DNA of 41,578 bases from assembly GCA_017396895.1 (NCBI GenBank), contig JAFQKN010000160.1:1-41578 (forward strand), read 5' to 3'. Below the pieces are notes generated by a model. The model saw only the letters and a program-made list of their open reading frames with translations, was not told where the DNA came from and searched no databases. The position numbers and the translations under genes were made by a program. The stretch comes from Clostridia bacterium (GTDB taxonomy: Bacteria; Bacillota; Clostridia; Oscillospirales; Acutalibacteraceae). Positions 7,825 to 16,481 of the stretch are shown piece after piece. The first letter of the stretch is position 1. Each line of letters starts with the position of its first letter.

Positions 7825-8697
7825 TTGGAACTGAAAAAACAACAACTTCCATTAACAGTAGAGCAACAAATTGATAATTTGCTTGAACTCGGATTGATTA
7901 TTGATGACGAAGAAAGTGCGAAAGATTTGTTGAATGATATTTCCTATTTTAGATTGGTCAAAGCCTTTAGTCTTGGCTTAAAACCGAAAAACGGGGTGTA
8001 TTATGCTGATGTAAGTTTTGATATGTTGGTTCAGTTGTATAAGTTTAACTGTAAGTTCAGGCAATTGTTGTTTCCGATTATCGAAAGAGTTGAAATAAAT
8101 TTAAGGTGCAGATTGGCGAATTATTTTTCTATTAAATATGGTGTGCTTGGTTATGAGAATGCGGATAATTTTAATGATCCTTCTTATCATTCCGCATTTT
8201 TATCAGAAATAGAGCATGAAATTATGCGAAATTCAAAATCACCGTTTGTTAAAAATTTTAATGACAATTATGAAGACGGCAAGATTCCGTTTTATGCATT
8301 GGTTGAATTGTTTAGTTTCGGAACACTTTCAAAATTTTTCAAGAACATGAAGAATGCGGATAAAAAAGCAATTGCAGCTACATACGGAGTTGGTTATACG
8401 TATTTTGAAAGTTGGATTGAAAGCATAGCTTATGTGCGTAATCTGTGTGCGCATTACGGAAGATTATACAATGTAAAACTTACAAAAACTCCCATGCTGT
8501 ATAAAGAGTATTTAAGAAGCGGTATCAAAAATATTCGTATTTTTGGTGTTTTGCTTTGTATTAAACATTTAATTCCTGATGATTCGCATTGGAGGGCATT
8601 TATATTTCAACTTGAAGAATTATTATTGCGGTATCCGGCTGTTAAAATAAAAACGATGGGTTTTCCCGATAACTGGAAAAAATATTTATTGTCATAA
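7825..8697 (+). CDS. Abi-2 (AbiD/AbiF) family HEPN protein, abortive infection
   Basis: The start is taken as the TTG at 7825, seven bases after GGGGGAT (7811-7817). An ATG at 7780 lies inside the RNA helix and has no ribosome site. The product is 290 residues. It shows family landmarks: SYFRLVKAF (40-48), ERVEINLRCR (87-96), and the HEPN ribonuclease motif R-x4-H at R205-H210 (RNLCAH). HEPN proteins of this type usually cleave RNA and stop growth on phage infection. The gene is clearly more AT-rich than its neighbours, which suggests recent transfer. It has its own promoter and leader RNA. The phage trigger is unknown. Confidence 0.85.
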   Translation: MELKKQQLPLTVEQQIDNLLELGLIIDDEESAKDLLNDISYFRLVKAFSLGLKPKNGVYYADVSFDMLVQLYKFNCKFRQLLFPIIERVEINLRCRLANYFSIKYGVLGYENADNFNDPSYHSAFLSEIEHEIMRNSKSPFVKNFNDNYEDGKIPFYALVELFSFGTLSKFFKNMKNADKKAIAATYGVGYTYFESWIESIAYVRNLCAHYGRLYNVKLTKTPMLYKEYLRSGIKNIRIFGVLLCIKHLIPDDSHWRAFIFQLEELLLRYPAVKIKTMGFPDNWKKYLLS

Positions 8698-8723
8698 GCG
8701 AACCGCGAATAAAAAAATTTCTA

Positions 8724-8752
8724 TTGAAAGTACGTTGAAAAACTGGTATAAT
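8724..8752 (+). promoter_or_regulatory. Promoter of the flavodiiron gene
   Basis: TTGAAA (8724-8729), a 17-bp spacer and TATAAT (8747-8752), with an extended TG at 8744-8745. Confidence 0.75.
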
Positions 8753-8763
8753 TAAATCAATAT

Positions 8764-8797
8764 GCGGGGTACACGTTCCTGTGTATTCCGCTTTTTT
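8764..8797 (+). terminator. Terminator-like hairpin in the flavodiiron leader
   Basis: GCGG (8764-8767) pairs with CCGC (8788-8791) and TACAC (8770-8774) with GTGTA (8781-8785), joined by G-U pairs. A 6-nt loop closes it and a T6 run (8792-8797) follows. It starts only a few bases after the predicted transcription start and ends 19 bases before the ATG, so it could attenuate the gene. Confidence 0.6.
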
Positions 8798-8816
8798 ACG
8801 GAAAGGAAAAAGAAAT

Positions 8817-9974
8817 ATGTTAATCTCCAATGATATAAAATACGTCGGTGTCAATGACCGTAAGATCGATCTTTTTGAAGGGCAGTATATCGTTCCCGAA
8901 GGTATGGCTTATAACTCCTATGTCATTCTCGATGAAAAGATAGCCGTCATGGATTCCGTGGATGTCAATTTCAAGGATGAATGGCTCGGCAATATCAATA
9001 CGGTTTTGGACGGCAGACAGCCCGATTATCTGATTGTGCAACACATGGAACCCGATCACTCCGCGAATGCGGCCGCATTTGCACAGGCCTATCCGCAGGC
9101 AGTCATTGTGGCTTCCGAAAAAGCATTCGTGATGATGAACAAATACTTTGAAACCGATTTTGCCGACCGCAGAATCGTTGTCAAAGACGGTGATACGCTT
9201 TCTCTGGGCAAGCATACGCTCACTTTTGTGACGGCTCCCATGGTGCATTGGCCGGAAGTGATCATGACCTATGATGCTTGCGATAAGGTGCTGTTTTCCG
9301 CAGACGGATTCGGCAAGTTCGGTGCATGGGATGCGGATGAAGACTGGGCTTGCGAGGCACGCAGATATTATTTCGGTATCGTCGGCAAATACGGTCAGAG
9401 TGTGCAGACGGTGCTTAAAAAAGCGGCAGGTCTTGACATTGCCGTGATTTGTCCTCTGCACGGACCGGTTCTGAAAGAAAATCTCGGTTATTATCTCGAT
9501 CTGTATAATACATGGTCGTCCTACGGTGTTGAAAGCGAGGGCGTCTGCATTTGTTACACCTCCGTTTACGGCAACACAAAAAAGGCCGTTGAACTGCTTG
9601 CGGCAGAACTGAAAACCATGGGCTGTCCGAAAGTTGCGGTCAACGATCTTGCCCGTTGCGATATGGCGGAAGCGGTGGAGGATGCCTTCCGTTACGGCAA
9701 ACTCGTGCTTGCGACCACCACCTACAACGGGGAACTGTTCCCGTTCATGCACACCTTCGTGCATAATCTTACCGAACGCGGTTACCGCAACCGCCTGATC
9801 GGTATCATCGAAAACGGAACGTGGACGCCCGTAGCCGCCAAAAATATCCGTGCCGCTTTTGAGGGCAGTAAGAATATTACCTTCACCGACACCACCGTGA
9901 CCGTTCATGCCGCTGTCAAAGCAGAGAATGTTGAACAGATCAAGGCTCTGGCGGCTGAACTTTGCAAAGATTAA
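8817..9974 (+). CDS. A-type flavodiiron protein (O2/NO reductase)
   Basis: The 385-residue protein has an N-terminal metallo-beta-lactamase domain and a C-terminal flavodoxin domain. The diiron ligands are visible as H76-x-E78-x-D80-H81, H144, D163 and H215. The FMN-binding loop is TSVYGNT, near residue 250. Such proteins reduce O2 to water (or NO to N2O) in strict anaerobes, with electrons from rubredoxin; a rubredoxin is encoded at 5066. ATG 8817 follows GGAAAGGAA. The earlier ATG at 8781 lies inside the leader hairpin. No extra rubredoxin or flavin-reductase domain is fused. Confidence 0.92.
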   Translation: MLISNDIKYVGVNDRKIDLFEGQYIVPEGMAYNSYVILDEKIAVMDSVDVNFKDEWLGNINTVLDGRQPDYLIVQHMEPDHSANAAAFAQAYPQAVIVASEKAFVMMNKYFETDFADRRIVVKDGDTLSLGKHTLTFVTAPMVHWPEVIMTYDACDKVLFSADGFGKFGAWDADEDWACEARRYYFGIVGKYGQSVQTVLKKAAGLDIAVICPLHGPVLKENLGYYLDLYNTWSSYGVESEGVCICYTSVYGNTKKAVELLAAELKTMGCPKVAVNDLARCDMAEAVEDAFRYGKLVLATTTYNGELFPFMHTFVHNLTERGYRNRLIGIIENGTWTPVAAKNIRAAFEGSKNITFTDTTVTVHAAVKAENVEQIKALAAELCKD

Positions 9975-9995
9975 AAATAATAATTTGTCAAATTT

Positions 9996-10034
9996 GTCAC
10001 TGCATATCTTTTGATGTTGCGGTGACTTTTTTTT
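9996..10034 (+). terminator. Terminator after the flavodiiron gene
   Basis: GTCACTGCATATC (9996-10008) pairs with the GATG...GGTGAC arm (10013-10026), with one bulge and a T4 loop. An eight-T run follows. The stop codon lies 22 bases upstream. Confidence 0.8.
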
Positions 10035-10055
10035 GCATTGTTTCACAAATGCATA

Positions 10056-10084
10056 TTGATTAAACAGAAATAATATGTTAATAT
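10056..10084 (+). promoter_or_regulatory. Promoter of the zinc-ribbon/Big2/transporter run
   Basis: TTGATT (10056-10061), a 17-bp spacer and TAATAT (10079-10084), with an extended TG at 10076-10077. The leader contains two small hairpins, 10093-10110 and 10111-10124. Confidence 0.6.
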
Positions 10085-10162
10085 GTACTAAAGGTGCATA
10101 TCTTTGCACCGCGCCGATTTGCGCAAATGCAAAAATAAACGGCAAAGAAGGAGCGAGTAGCA

Positions 10163-11038
10163 ATGGCCTCTTGTCCGAAATGCGGCACCGCTTTGAAGAT
10201 CTGGCAAATGAGTCCCTACTGTAAAAAATGCGGTGTGCATATCATGTTTGCTTCTTTTGAGGGGCAGTTTGAAAAAGACAGACGAATATCGGAAATGTCC
10301 ATGGCATTTTTCCGATACAACATGGTCAAACTGAAAACGGCTTACGTCGGCGGTCTTGCGCAAAAACTGCGTATTGCGTTTGCGTTGATTCCGCTGTTTA
10401 CGGTCTTGTTGCCATTGGGAAGTCTGTCGATCGTAACACCTTTTTACAATTCGTCCGTTACGTATAATGTATTCGATCTTGTAGTCAGCGGTATATTCGG
10501 CGGTTTGTTCGTGAAATTGGGTGTTTTTGAACAAGGTCCCGTGTTCGGTGCGGTTGCAGGTGCGTTGCAGCCCTTGATGATCGCTTATCTTGCGATGGCT
10601 TTCTTCGCCGCGCTGGTTCTTTTGACTGGAATATTGGGCTTCATCGGCAATAAAAAAACATCCGTCCTCATGTCTGTTTTTTCCGTGCTCGGTATGTGTG
10701 CCGCCGTGGCCGTCAAAGTGTTGGCGATGCGCGTGGATGCCGCGGCCGAAGCGGCGGGAAGTCTTGTGAATGCCGACAGCAACGCTCTGTTTTTGGTTGC
10801 CGTGCTTTTATTCGTGCCACCTCTCATAGCGAGCATTCTTTGTCTTAAAAATCCCCCTGTCCGTGTGTTCAGGGAAGGTGATGAACTGCGCGTGGATTAC
10901 AGACGCAAGTGGAAAAAAGGCGAGATCGATCTGCTCAGCATTCCCGCCCCCATTTATGAATCCGCTGAAGACAGGGCAGAAAAACGCAAACTTATCAGCG
11001 AAGCCTACCAAGTGGAGGAGGTGACGGAGAATGGCTGA
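10163..11038 (+). CDS. Zinc-ribbon membrane protein of unknown function
   Basis: The 291-residue protein starts with a treble-clef-like zinc ribbon: CPKC at C4-C7 and CKKC at C20-C23. About four membrane segments follow (roughly 69-91, 135-161, 166-188 and 208-227), then a charged cytoplasmic tail. I do not recognise a named family. AAGGAG at 10148-10153 supports the ATG at 10163. It overlaps the next gene by 8 bp, so the two probably form a pair in the membrane. The ribbon at the very N-terminus is typical of small uncharacterised membrane proteins in Clostridia. Confidence 0.75.
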   Translation: MASCPKCGTALKIWQMSPYCKKCGVHIMFASFEGQFEKDRRISEMSMAFFRYNMVKLKTAYVGGLAQKLRIAFALIPLFTVLLPLGSLSIVTPFYNSSVTYNVFDLVVSGIFGGLFVKLGVFEQGPVFGAVAGALQPLMIAYLAMAFFAALVLLTGILGFIGNKKTSVLMSVFSVLGMCAAVAVKVLAMRVDAAAEAAGSLVNADSNALFLVAVLLFVPPLIASILCLKNPPVRVFREGDELRVDYRRKWKKGEIDLLSIPAPIYESAEDRAEKRKLISEAYQVEEVTENG

Positions 11039-12425
11039 TGTGAATGTACGTGAAGATTTATCGGAAAAAGAGCGTAAGCGTCTGGAACGAATTGACAAAC
11101 TGGATGCCAATAATCGCCGTAAAAAAGTCATTTTTGCGGTCGTGACCGCCTTTTTGATCCTCTTTTTTGTCGGCGGTACCGTGCTGGGCGGTATGTACAT
11201 ACTCAGTTTTGAAGGTACGCAGGAATTGCCCGCAGAACCGATCGAATATGCCGAACTGCCCGAAAATGAGCAGGCATTTTATGACGATTTTCTTCGTCTT
11301 GTGCAGGATACCAAGCATTTTGCAGGTACGAAAGCGGATGTTTCCGTCGGTGTGTCGATTCCCGAGGACAGCATCGTGACGGACGGCGAAAATGCCGAAG
11401 TTGTAAAGGCTTATCTCGGTCACATCCGTTCTTCCGCTGAAGATCTGCTTTCTTCCCATTATGAATCACAACGCAGAAACGGCACTTACGGGGAGGATTT
11501 TTCGGATCTTCTTCACTTTACGGAATTTGATCTGCAAGACGCAAACGTTGAACCGATCATCAACGAGGAAAATGCAAACGATATCCGTTATGTATTCACC
11601 TTTGACGGCTGTTCGTTCGACGAAAAAGAATCTGCCGCCGCTTACGGTGTGTTTGCTCTTTCGGTTGCCGACGGTGTGGTTGCAAGCATGAAAGACACGT
11701 TCGCCTCGGTCGCAACGGTCGGGGACGCAAGGCTTGTTTATGACGATTTTGTGATGACTGCGGAAATCGACCGTCTTGCAGGACAACTGAACAACGTAAA
11801 TCAGACGAGAATCTGCAAAGTGACTCTGCCGTTGACTTTCATCGGGGAATGGAAAGATTTCGGAGAAATGACGCTGTCGTTCGATGTGCATATCAGCGAA
11901 AACACCCGTTTCACCCGTGTTTCGTTTGCATTCAGGGATGAAGTGTATTATATTGAAAAAGGTTCTTCCGATGAACTGAAAACGAACATTGTTTCGGATG
12001 AATCTCCCGCAGATATTCAGATCGAATGGCTCTCGTCCGATCCGCAAGTGCTGTCCGTTGACGGTAACTTCTTCAAGGGCGAAAAGGTCAGTGCCGATTC
12101 CGTGACCATAACGGGTTCTTATACCTATAACGGTGTTACGTATACCGATACCTGTATTTTTTACGTGCGCGTTCCCGTTGAGGGCGTGAAAGTCAGCGAA
12201 AAAGAAGTTGCGCTGACGGTCGGTGAAAGCAAAACGCAGTCTGCAACACTGTCGCCTGCGGATGCGACTCTGCAAAAGGTATATTGGTTCACGTCGGATG
12301 AAAGCATTGCCGCCGTGGATGAAAACGGTGTGATTACCGCCTGCGGCATCGGTCAGGCTGAGGTTTACTGCATCACGCTCGACGGCAATTACAGATCCGC
12401 CTGCACCGTAACCGTCACACAGTAA
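11031..12425 (+). CDS. Membrane-anchored protein with C-terminal Big2 domain
   Basis: The 464-residue protein has a charged N-terminus (1-31, rich in Lys, Arg and Glu), one membrane helix (32-58) and a large outer region. The last 75 or so residues (about 388-464) are a bacterial Ig-like Big2 domain, recognisable from VKVSEKEVALTVGES, a WFTSDESIAAVDENG strand pattern and the terminal CTVTVTQ. The middle region is not recognised. It is translationally coupled to the zinc-ribbon protein (8-bp overlap). The Big2 domain suggests a role at the cell surface, possibly binding cell wall or ligand. Confidence 0.8.
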   Translation: MADVNVREDLSEKERKRLERIDKLDANNRRKKVIFAVVTAFLILFFVGGTVLGGMYILSFEGTQELPAEPIEYAELPENEQAFYDDFLRLVQDTKHFAGTKADVSVGVSIPEDSIVTDGENAEVVKAYLGHIRSSAEDLLSSHYESQRRNGTYGEDFSDLLHFTEFDLQDANVEPIINEENANDIRYVFTFDGCSFDEKESAAAYGVFALSVADGVVASMKDTFASVATVGDARLVYDDFVMTAEIDRLAGQLNNVNQTRICKVTLPLTFIGEWKDFGEMTLSFDVHISENTRFTRVSFAFRDEVYYIEKGSSDELKTNIVSDESPADIQIEWLSSDPQVLSVDGNFFKGEKVSADSVTITGSYTYNGVTYTDTCIFYVRVPVEGVKVSEKEVALTVGESKTQSATLSPADATLQKVYWFTSDESIAAVDENGVITACGIGQAEVYCITLDGNYRSACTVTVTQ

Positions 12426-12439
12426 AGGAGGGAACGAAT

Positions 12440-14056
12440 ATGTCGCAATTGTCTGCCAAAGAAAAATTAGTCAACCGTTTCCTCAAAGCGGATGACTATT
12501 CAGCCGCAACACTTAATCATGATATTCTGCAAAAGTACGAAAATCTTGCCGTGGATGTGTACAGTACGCGGCAGGTGTCCGTCGGTGAACTGTCGTGGAT
12601 GGCGATTCAGCGTTTTGCCCGTTCTTTGAAAGTAGGGCTTGACAACTATGCCAATATGTATTACACGAAAGTTCTCAAGATCGACCTCTCGTACGTTACG
12701 GTGGTGAAAGCACTCATCAGCATTTACGACACGCTGAACAATCCGCTGATGGGCATTGCCTACGACCGCACCCGTACGCGCTGGGGGAAGGCCAGACCTT
12801 ATGTTCTCATGACGCCGTTGCCGTTCTTTCTTGTTACCGCCTTGCTTTACAGCGGCGCGTTGCTGATCCCCTCGCAACAGATCAATGATCCAAAACGTAT
12901 CCTGTATCTGTTTATCATGCTGTTTTTGCAGGAGACGTTTTCAACCATTTTCAACATTCCGACCGATAATTACCCGACTTTGCAATCCCCCTGTCCGTCG
13001 GACAGAATTGCCGTGTCTCTCGTGCAGAGTTACGCGGGGGCTTACGGCGGAGATCTTATTTCCACCATCTATATTTCGCTGATGTCTTTGAACAACAGCG
13101 GAACCTTACCGATCTCACAGCCGTTGATGTTCTCCGTGATCGGTTTTGTGACCGCCTTCTTCGGTACGGTGGGCACCATGGGCGTTGCACTCAAATGCCC
13201 CGAACGTGTTTTGTTGCAGCCGAAGCCCGCACCGCTTACCAAGACGATGTTCTACGTGCTCAAAAACAAATATGCCATGCGAAACGTCGTGGCAGGCTTC
13301 GTCACGAGCGCATGGAGCAACGGCGGTTATTCCTGGGACGTTATCACTCAGCTTGAGATCTTCGGCGGTGCGCTGCGCATTTTGCCGTTGTATATGTTCT
13401 ACCACGTCTGTAACGTCTTATCCATCGCATTCATCAAACCCATTCGCGAACGCATTGCCAATTTCCGCACAGCCGTCATTATCATGCGTCTGACGGACGC
13501 ACTGCTGGAAGTGATCTGGGCGGTCGGCGGTTGGATCACCATGCCCAAGAAGATATGGTGGCTCAGCGGCATCTGGTTCTGCATCGGTTACGGGCTGAAC
13601 GGCCTGAACAATGCACCTGCCACAGCCTTTGAAGGTGAGATCAGCCGTGAGATCAACGACTATACCGAATATCTCACAGGGGAACGTCCCGACGGTACGT
13701 TCGGTTTGCTGACAGGCTATATTCAAAAACTGACACAGCCGCTGAACACTATGATCGCGCTGTGGATCATCAAGTGGACCGGATACGATACCACCCTTGA
13801 TACGACCTACTGGGCGCAGGATTCCGTGGAAGTGTACCGCAAAGTGTTTGCGTTGTATGCCGCCGGAAATCTTGTTCCGCACCTCATTAACACCATACCG
13901 CTGTTCTTCTATGACTTGGACGGCAAGAAAAAGGAAGATATGTACAAAGCTCTCAATGAACGCCGTATGCTGATCGCCAAGGAAAATCAGGGCAAGCTCA
14001 ACGAAGATATGGCAACTTTGGTAGAAATGCTTTCCGAGGAGCAGAGTGCAGACTGA
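12440..14056 (+). CDS. GPH-type (MFS_2) sugar/cation symporter
   Basis: The 538-residue, multi-helix protein carries the glycoside-pentoside-hexuronide signature after helix 2 (DTLNNPLMGIAYDRT then RWGKARPY). Members such as MelB and XynP import oligosaccharides with Na+ or H+. An 80-residue N-terminal extension precedes the first clear helices. AAAGGAGGG gives a strong start at 12440. It lies 14 bp after the Big2 gene and 6 bp before the CDF exporter. The nearby alpha-galactosidase (204) makes a galactoside a possible cargo, but this is a guess. Confidence 0.85.
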   Translation: MSQLSAKEKLVNRFLKADDYSAATLNHDILQKYENLAVDVYSTRQVSVGELSWMAIQRFARSLKVGLDNYANMYYTKVLKIDLSYVTVVKALISIYDTLNNPLMGIAYDRTRTRWGKARPYVLMTPLPFFLVTALLYSGALLIPSQQINDPKRILYLFIMLFLQETFSTIFNIPTDNYPTLQSPCPSDRIAVSLVQSYAGAYGGDLISTIYISLMSLNNSGTLPISQPLMFSVIGFVTAFFGTVGTMGVALKCPERVLLQPKPAPLTKTMFYVLKNKYAMRNVVAGFVTSAWSNGGYSWDVITQLEIFGGALRILPLYMFYHVCNVLSIAFIKPIRERIANFRTAVIIMRLTDALLEVIWAVGGWITMPKKIWWLSGIWFCIGYGLNGLNNAPATAFEGEISREINDYTEYLTGERPDGTFGLLTGYIQKLTQPLNTMIALWIIKWTGYDTTLDTTYWAQDSVEVYRKVFALYAAGNLVPHLINTIPLFFYDLDGKKKEDMYKALNERRMLIAKENQGKLNEDMATLVEMLSEEQSAD

Positions 14057-14062
14057 TAGATT

Positions 14063-15241
14063 ATGACCAAATTATTGCTTAAACTGTTTGTAAAGGATTA
14101 TGAAAACCGGCAGAGCGTACCCAAAGTGCGCTCTGCCGTCGGCAAACTGTCGGGCGGTGTGGGGATCGCCTGCAACATTTTGCTTTGTGTTATGAAACTA
14201 CTCATCGGTTCACTGACGGGTTCGATTGCAATTACGGCCGACGCCATGAACAACCTTTCGGACGCGACCGGCTCCATTGTAACGCTCATCGGCTTCAAGA
14301 TGGCTGAAAAACCCGCCGATGAAGAACATCCTTACGGCCATGCAAGAAGCGAATATCTGTCGGCGCTGGCTGTTGCGGCGCTGATCTTGATCATCGGCTT
14401 TGAATTGGCCAAAACCTCGGTGGATAAGATCATCCACCCCACCGAAGTGGAATTTACGGTTCCTGCCGCGGTTGTGCTTGTGATTTCCGTGCTTCTCAAA
14501 ATGTGGCTGTTCCTGTTCAATCGCCGCCTCGGCAAGGAGATCCGTTCCAATGCCTTGCTTGCAACTGCCGCAGACAGCCGCAACGATGCCATTGCCACGT
14601 CTGCCGTGTTGCTGTGCTCTGTCGTGTCATTGTTCACAAGTCTGCCGTTGGACGGTATTGTCGGTCTGGCTGTGGCTTTGTTTATCCTGTACAGCGGTGT
14701 TTCGCTGGGGAAAGAGACCATCAGCCCGCTGATCGGTGAATCGGGGGATTCCGAATTGCATGAACTGATCGTCGGTATGATTGAAAATGAAGAAAAGGTT
14801 CTCGGCTATCACGATTTGTTGGTGCATGATTACGGCCCCGGCCAGCGTTTTGCCAGTTGTCACGTGGAAATGGACAGCAGGGAAGACGCCATGTTCTGCC
14901 ATGAACTGATTGACAATCTGGAGCGTCGTTGCCTGCAGGAGCACAATGTGCATCTTGTCATTCATTACGATCCCGTTGTGACGGACGACGAAGAACTGTC
15001 CGAACTGCGTGATACGGTTTTGCAACTTCTGCAAACGCAGGATGCGCGCATTTCCGTGCACGATTTTCGTATGGTGCGCGGTGAAGGACACACGAATCTT
15101 ATTTTTGACATTGTACTTCCGTCCGATCTCATGCCAAACAAAAAGCAGATCAAAAAGAAGTTGGACGAAGACCTCAACCGTGATGCGCAGACCCAATTCT
15201 ACACCGTAGTCACTTTCGACATGAGTACATTCAATGCATAA
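14063..15241 (+). CDS. CDF-family cation exporter, Mn2+-type site
   Basis: The 392-residue protein has the six-helix cation diffusion facilitator core and a cytoplasmic C-terminal domain (about 215-300), plus an extra tail. The membrane site reads N63-x3-D67 in helix 2 and D171-x3-D175 in helix 5. The helix-5 histidine of zinc exporters is replaced by Asp, a pattern linked to Mn2+-specific members such as MntE. The ATG lies six bases after the previous stop and has no good ribosome site of its own, so translation is probably coupled. Metal specificity is inferred. Confidence 0.88.
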   Translation: MTKLLLKLFVKDYENRQSVPKVRSAVGKLSGGVGIACNILLCVMKLLIGSLTGSIAITADAMNNLSDATGSIVTLIGFKMAEKPADEEHPYGHARSEYLSALAVAALILIIGFELAKTSVDKIIHPTEVEFTVPAAVVLVISVLLKMWLFLFNRRLGKEIRSNALLATAADSRNDAIATSAVLLCSVVSLFTSLPLDGIVGLAVALFILYSGVSLGKETISPLIGESGDSELHELIVGMIENEEKVLGYHDLLVHDYGPGQRFASCHVEMDSREDAMFCHELIDNLERRCLQEHNVHLVIHYDPVVTDDEELSELRDTVLQLLQTQDARISVHDFRMVRGEGHTNLIFDIVLPSDLMPNKKQIKKKLDEDLNRDAQTQFYTVVTFDMSTFNA

Positions 15242-15257
15242 AAGTGCAAAAAAATAC

Positions 15258-15300
15258 AAGACCGTATGATGTTGTCCTCGCACAAGTATCATACGGTCTT
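15258..15300. terminator. Bidirectional terminator
   Basis: A perfect 13-bp stem (15258-15270 with 15288-15300). An A-rich flank lies to the left and a T-rich stretch to the right. It separates the CDF gene (+) from the chromate transporter gene (-). Confidence 0.85.
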
Positions 15301-15318
15301 ATTATTGTTTTTATTATT

Positions 15319-15897
15319 TTACAGCTTTAACACAATACCCGCGACTGCGGCAATGAGAATGAATACGGTCGGATGGATCTTTTTGAGGAATTTCTGTCCT
15401 AAAAAAATCGCAACAGCCAAAATCATTGCTTTCCACAAAAATGCGGCCGACCAATTGCCTGCCTGCATGGCGGCGGTGTCGAAAAAGGTGGGGATCGCAA
15501 CACCAAGTCCCGCCATGGCGATCAGTGCCATGGATGCAGGTCGCAGTCCTGAAAACGCATTCTGCATCAAAGGGCTTGTTTTGAATTGATCGATGAATTT
15601 TGCAACCAGCATAATGATGATGATCGCAGGTGCGGTCAGTGCGGCAACGGCAACCACCGCGCCGAGTACACCGCCCGTAATAAAGCCTGCATAGGTGGCC
15701 ATGTTGACGCCGATGGCACCGGGTGTGGATTCTGCAACCGCGATCATGGTGGACACGTCTTCCACCGTAAACCAGCCGTGGTTTTCAGCCATGGCATTCA
15801 AAAACGGCAAAGTGGCAAGACCGCCTCCAACGGCAAGAAGACCTGTTTTGAAGAATTCATAAAACAACTGAAGATAAATCATTGCCTGATGGATCAT
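15319..15897 (-). CDS. Chromate transporter family protein, half-size (second of a pair)
   Basis: A 192-residue membrane protein of the CHR family, with the N-terminal FFKTGLLAVGGGLATLPFL motif and the AESTPGAIGVNMATY stretch typical of these proteins. Short CHR proteins occur as tandem pairs that together make one transporter. Its ATG overlaps the stop of the upstream partner by 4 bp (ATGA). Physiological cargo in gut anaerobes is not known; chromate itself is unlikely to be the normal substrate. Confidence 0.88.
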   Translation of the reverse strand: MIHQAMIYLQLFYEFFKTGLLAVGGGLATLPFLNAMAENHGWFTVEDVSTMIAVAESTPGAIGVNMATYAGFITGGVLGAVVAVAALTAPAIIIIMLVAKFIDQFKTSPLMQNAFSGLRPASMALIAMAGLGVAIPTFFDTAAMQAGNWSAAFLWKAMILAVAIFLGQKFLKKIHPTVFILIAAVAGIVLKL

Positions 15898-16481
15898 TCC
15901 GCTTTACCTCCCTGTTTTTGTTTTTCTTTGATCTGTCCGGCAATGATGCCTGTCAATGCTGCGGCAATGACGAGCACCGGCAACGGAACGGAGAACGGCA
16001 GGAATTTGCCCATGGCAGCCAATGCGAACACCGCAAAGAACACAACAAGTGAAAATGCACCTTTGAGCGTGCTTTTGCGCAGTTTGAGCAAGGTGTTGAG
16101 AATGAGTACGCACACGCAGACGTTGATGCCTGCCAAAGCGTGCTGTACGTATTCATTGTCGGCAAAACCTTCAAGGAAAACGCTGATAATAAGAATGATA
16201 ATCAGCGGTACAAATTCAAATCCCACCGCCGCACTGACGGCACCGGGAAGTCCCGCTTTGCTTCTGCCGATGAAGGTGGAAACATTCAGTGCAATAATGC
16301 CGGGGGTGCACTGGCCGATGGCATAATAGTCGGTCAGCTCCTCATCGGTCGTCCAACGGCGTTTTTCCACCAGTTCGCGTTGTAAAATGGGTAACATTGC
16401 ATAGCCGCCGCCGAATGTCATGGCGCCGACGCGCAGGAATACCCAAAATAATTCAAGACAAGTTTTTAATTTTTCTTTCAT
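15894..16481 (-). CDS. Chromate transporter family protein, half-size (first of a pair)
   Basis: The start is the ATG at 16481, which overlaps the comF stop by 4 bp (ATGA); an in-frame ATG at 16520 lies within comF. The product is 195 residues, with the CHR motif FGGGYAMLPILQRE near the N-terminus and IGQCTPGIIALNVSTFIG further on. It is topologically paired with the downstream half-size protein. No independent ribosome site is visible, so it depends on coupling to comF. Confidence 0.88.
   Translation of the reverse strand: MKEKLKTCLELFWVFLRVGAMTFGGGYAMLPILQRELVEKRRWTTDEELTDYYAIGQCTPGIIALNVSTFIGRSKAGLPGAVSAAVGFEFVPLIIILIISVFLEGFADNEYVQHALAGINVCVCVLILNTLLKLRKSTLKGAFSLVVFFAVFALAAMGKFLPFSVPLPVLVIAAALTGIIAGQIKEKQKQGGKAE

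Noticed and set aside
8820..10163. 447-codon open frame antisense to the flavodiiron gene
   Set aside because: It covers the gene, its terminator and the next promoter; no motifs, and the sense gene has complete catalytic motifs.
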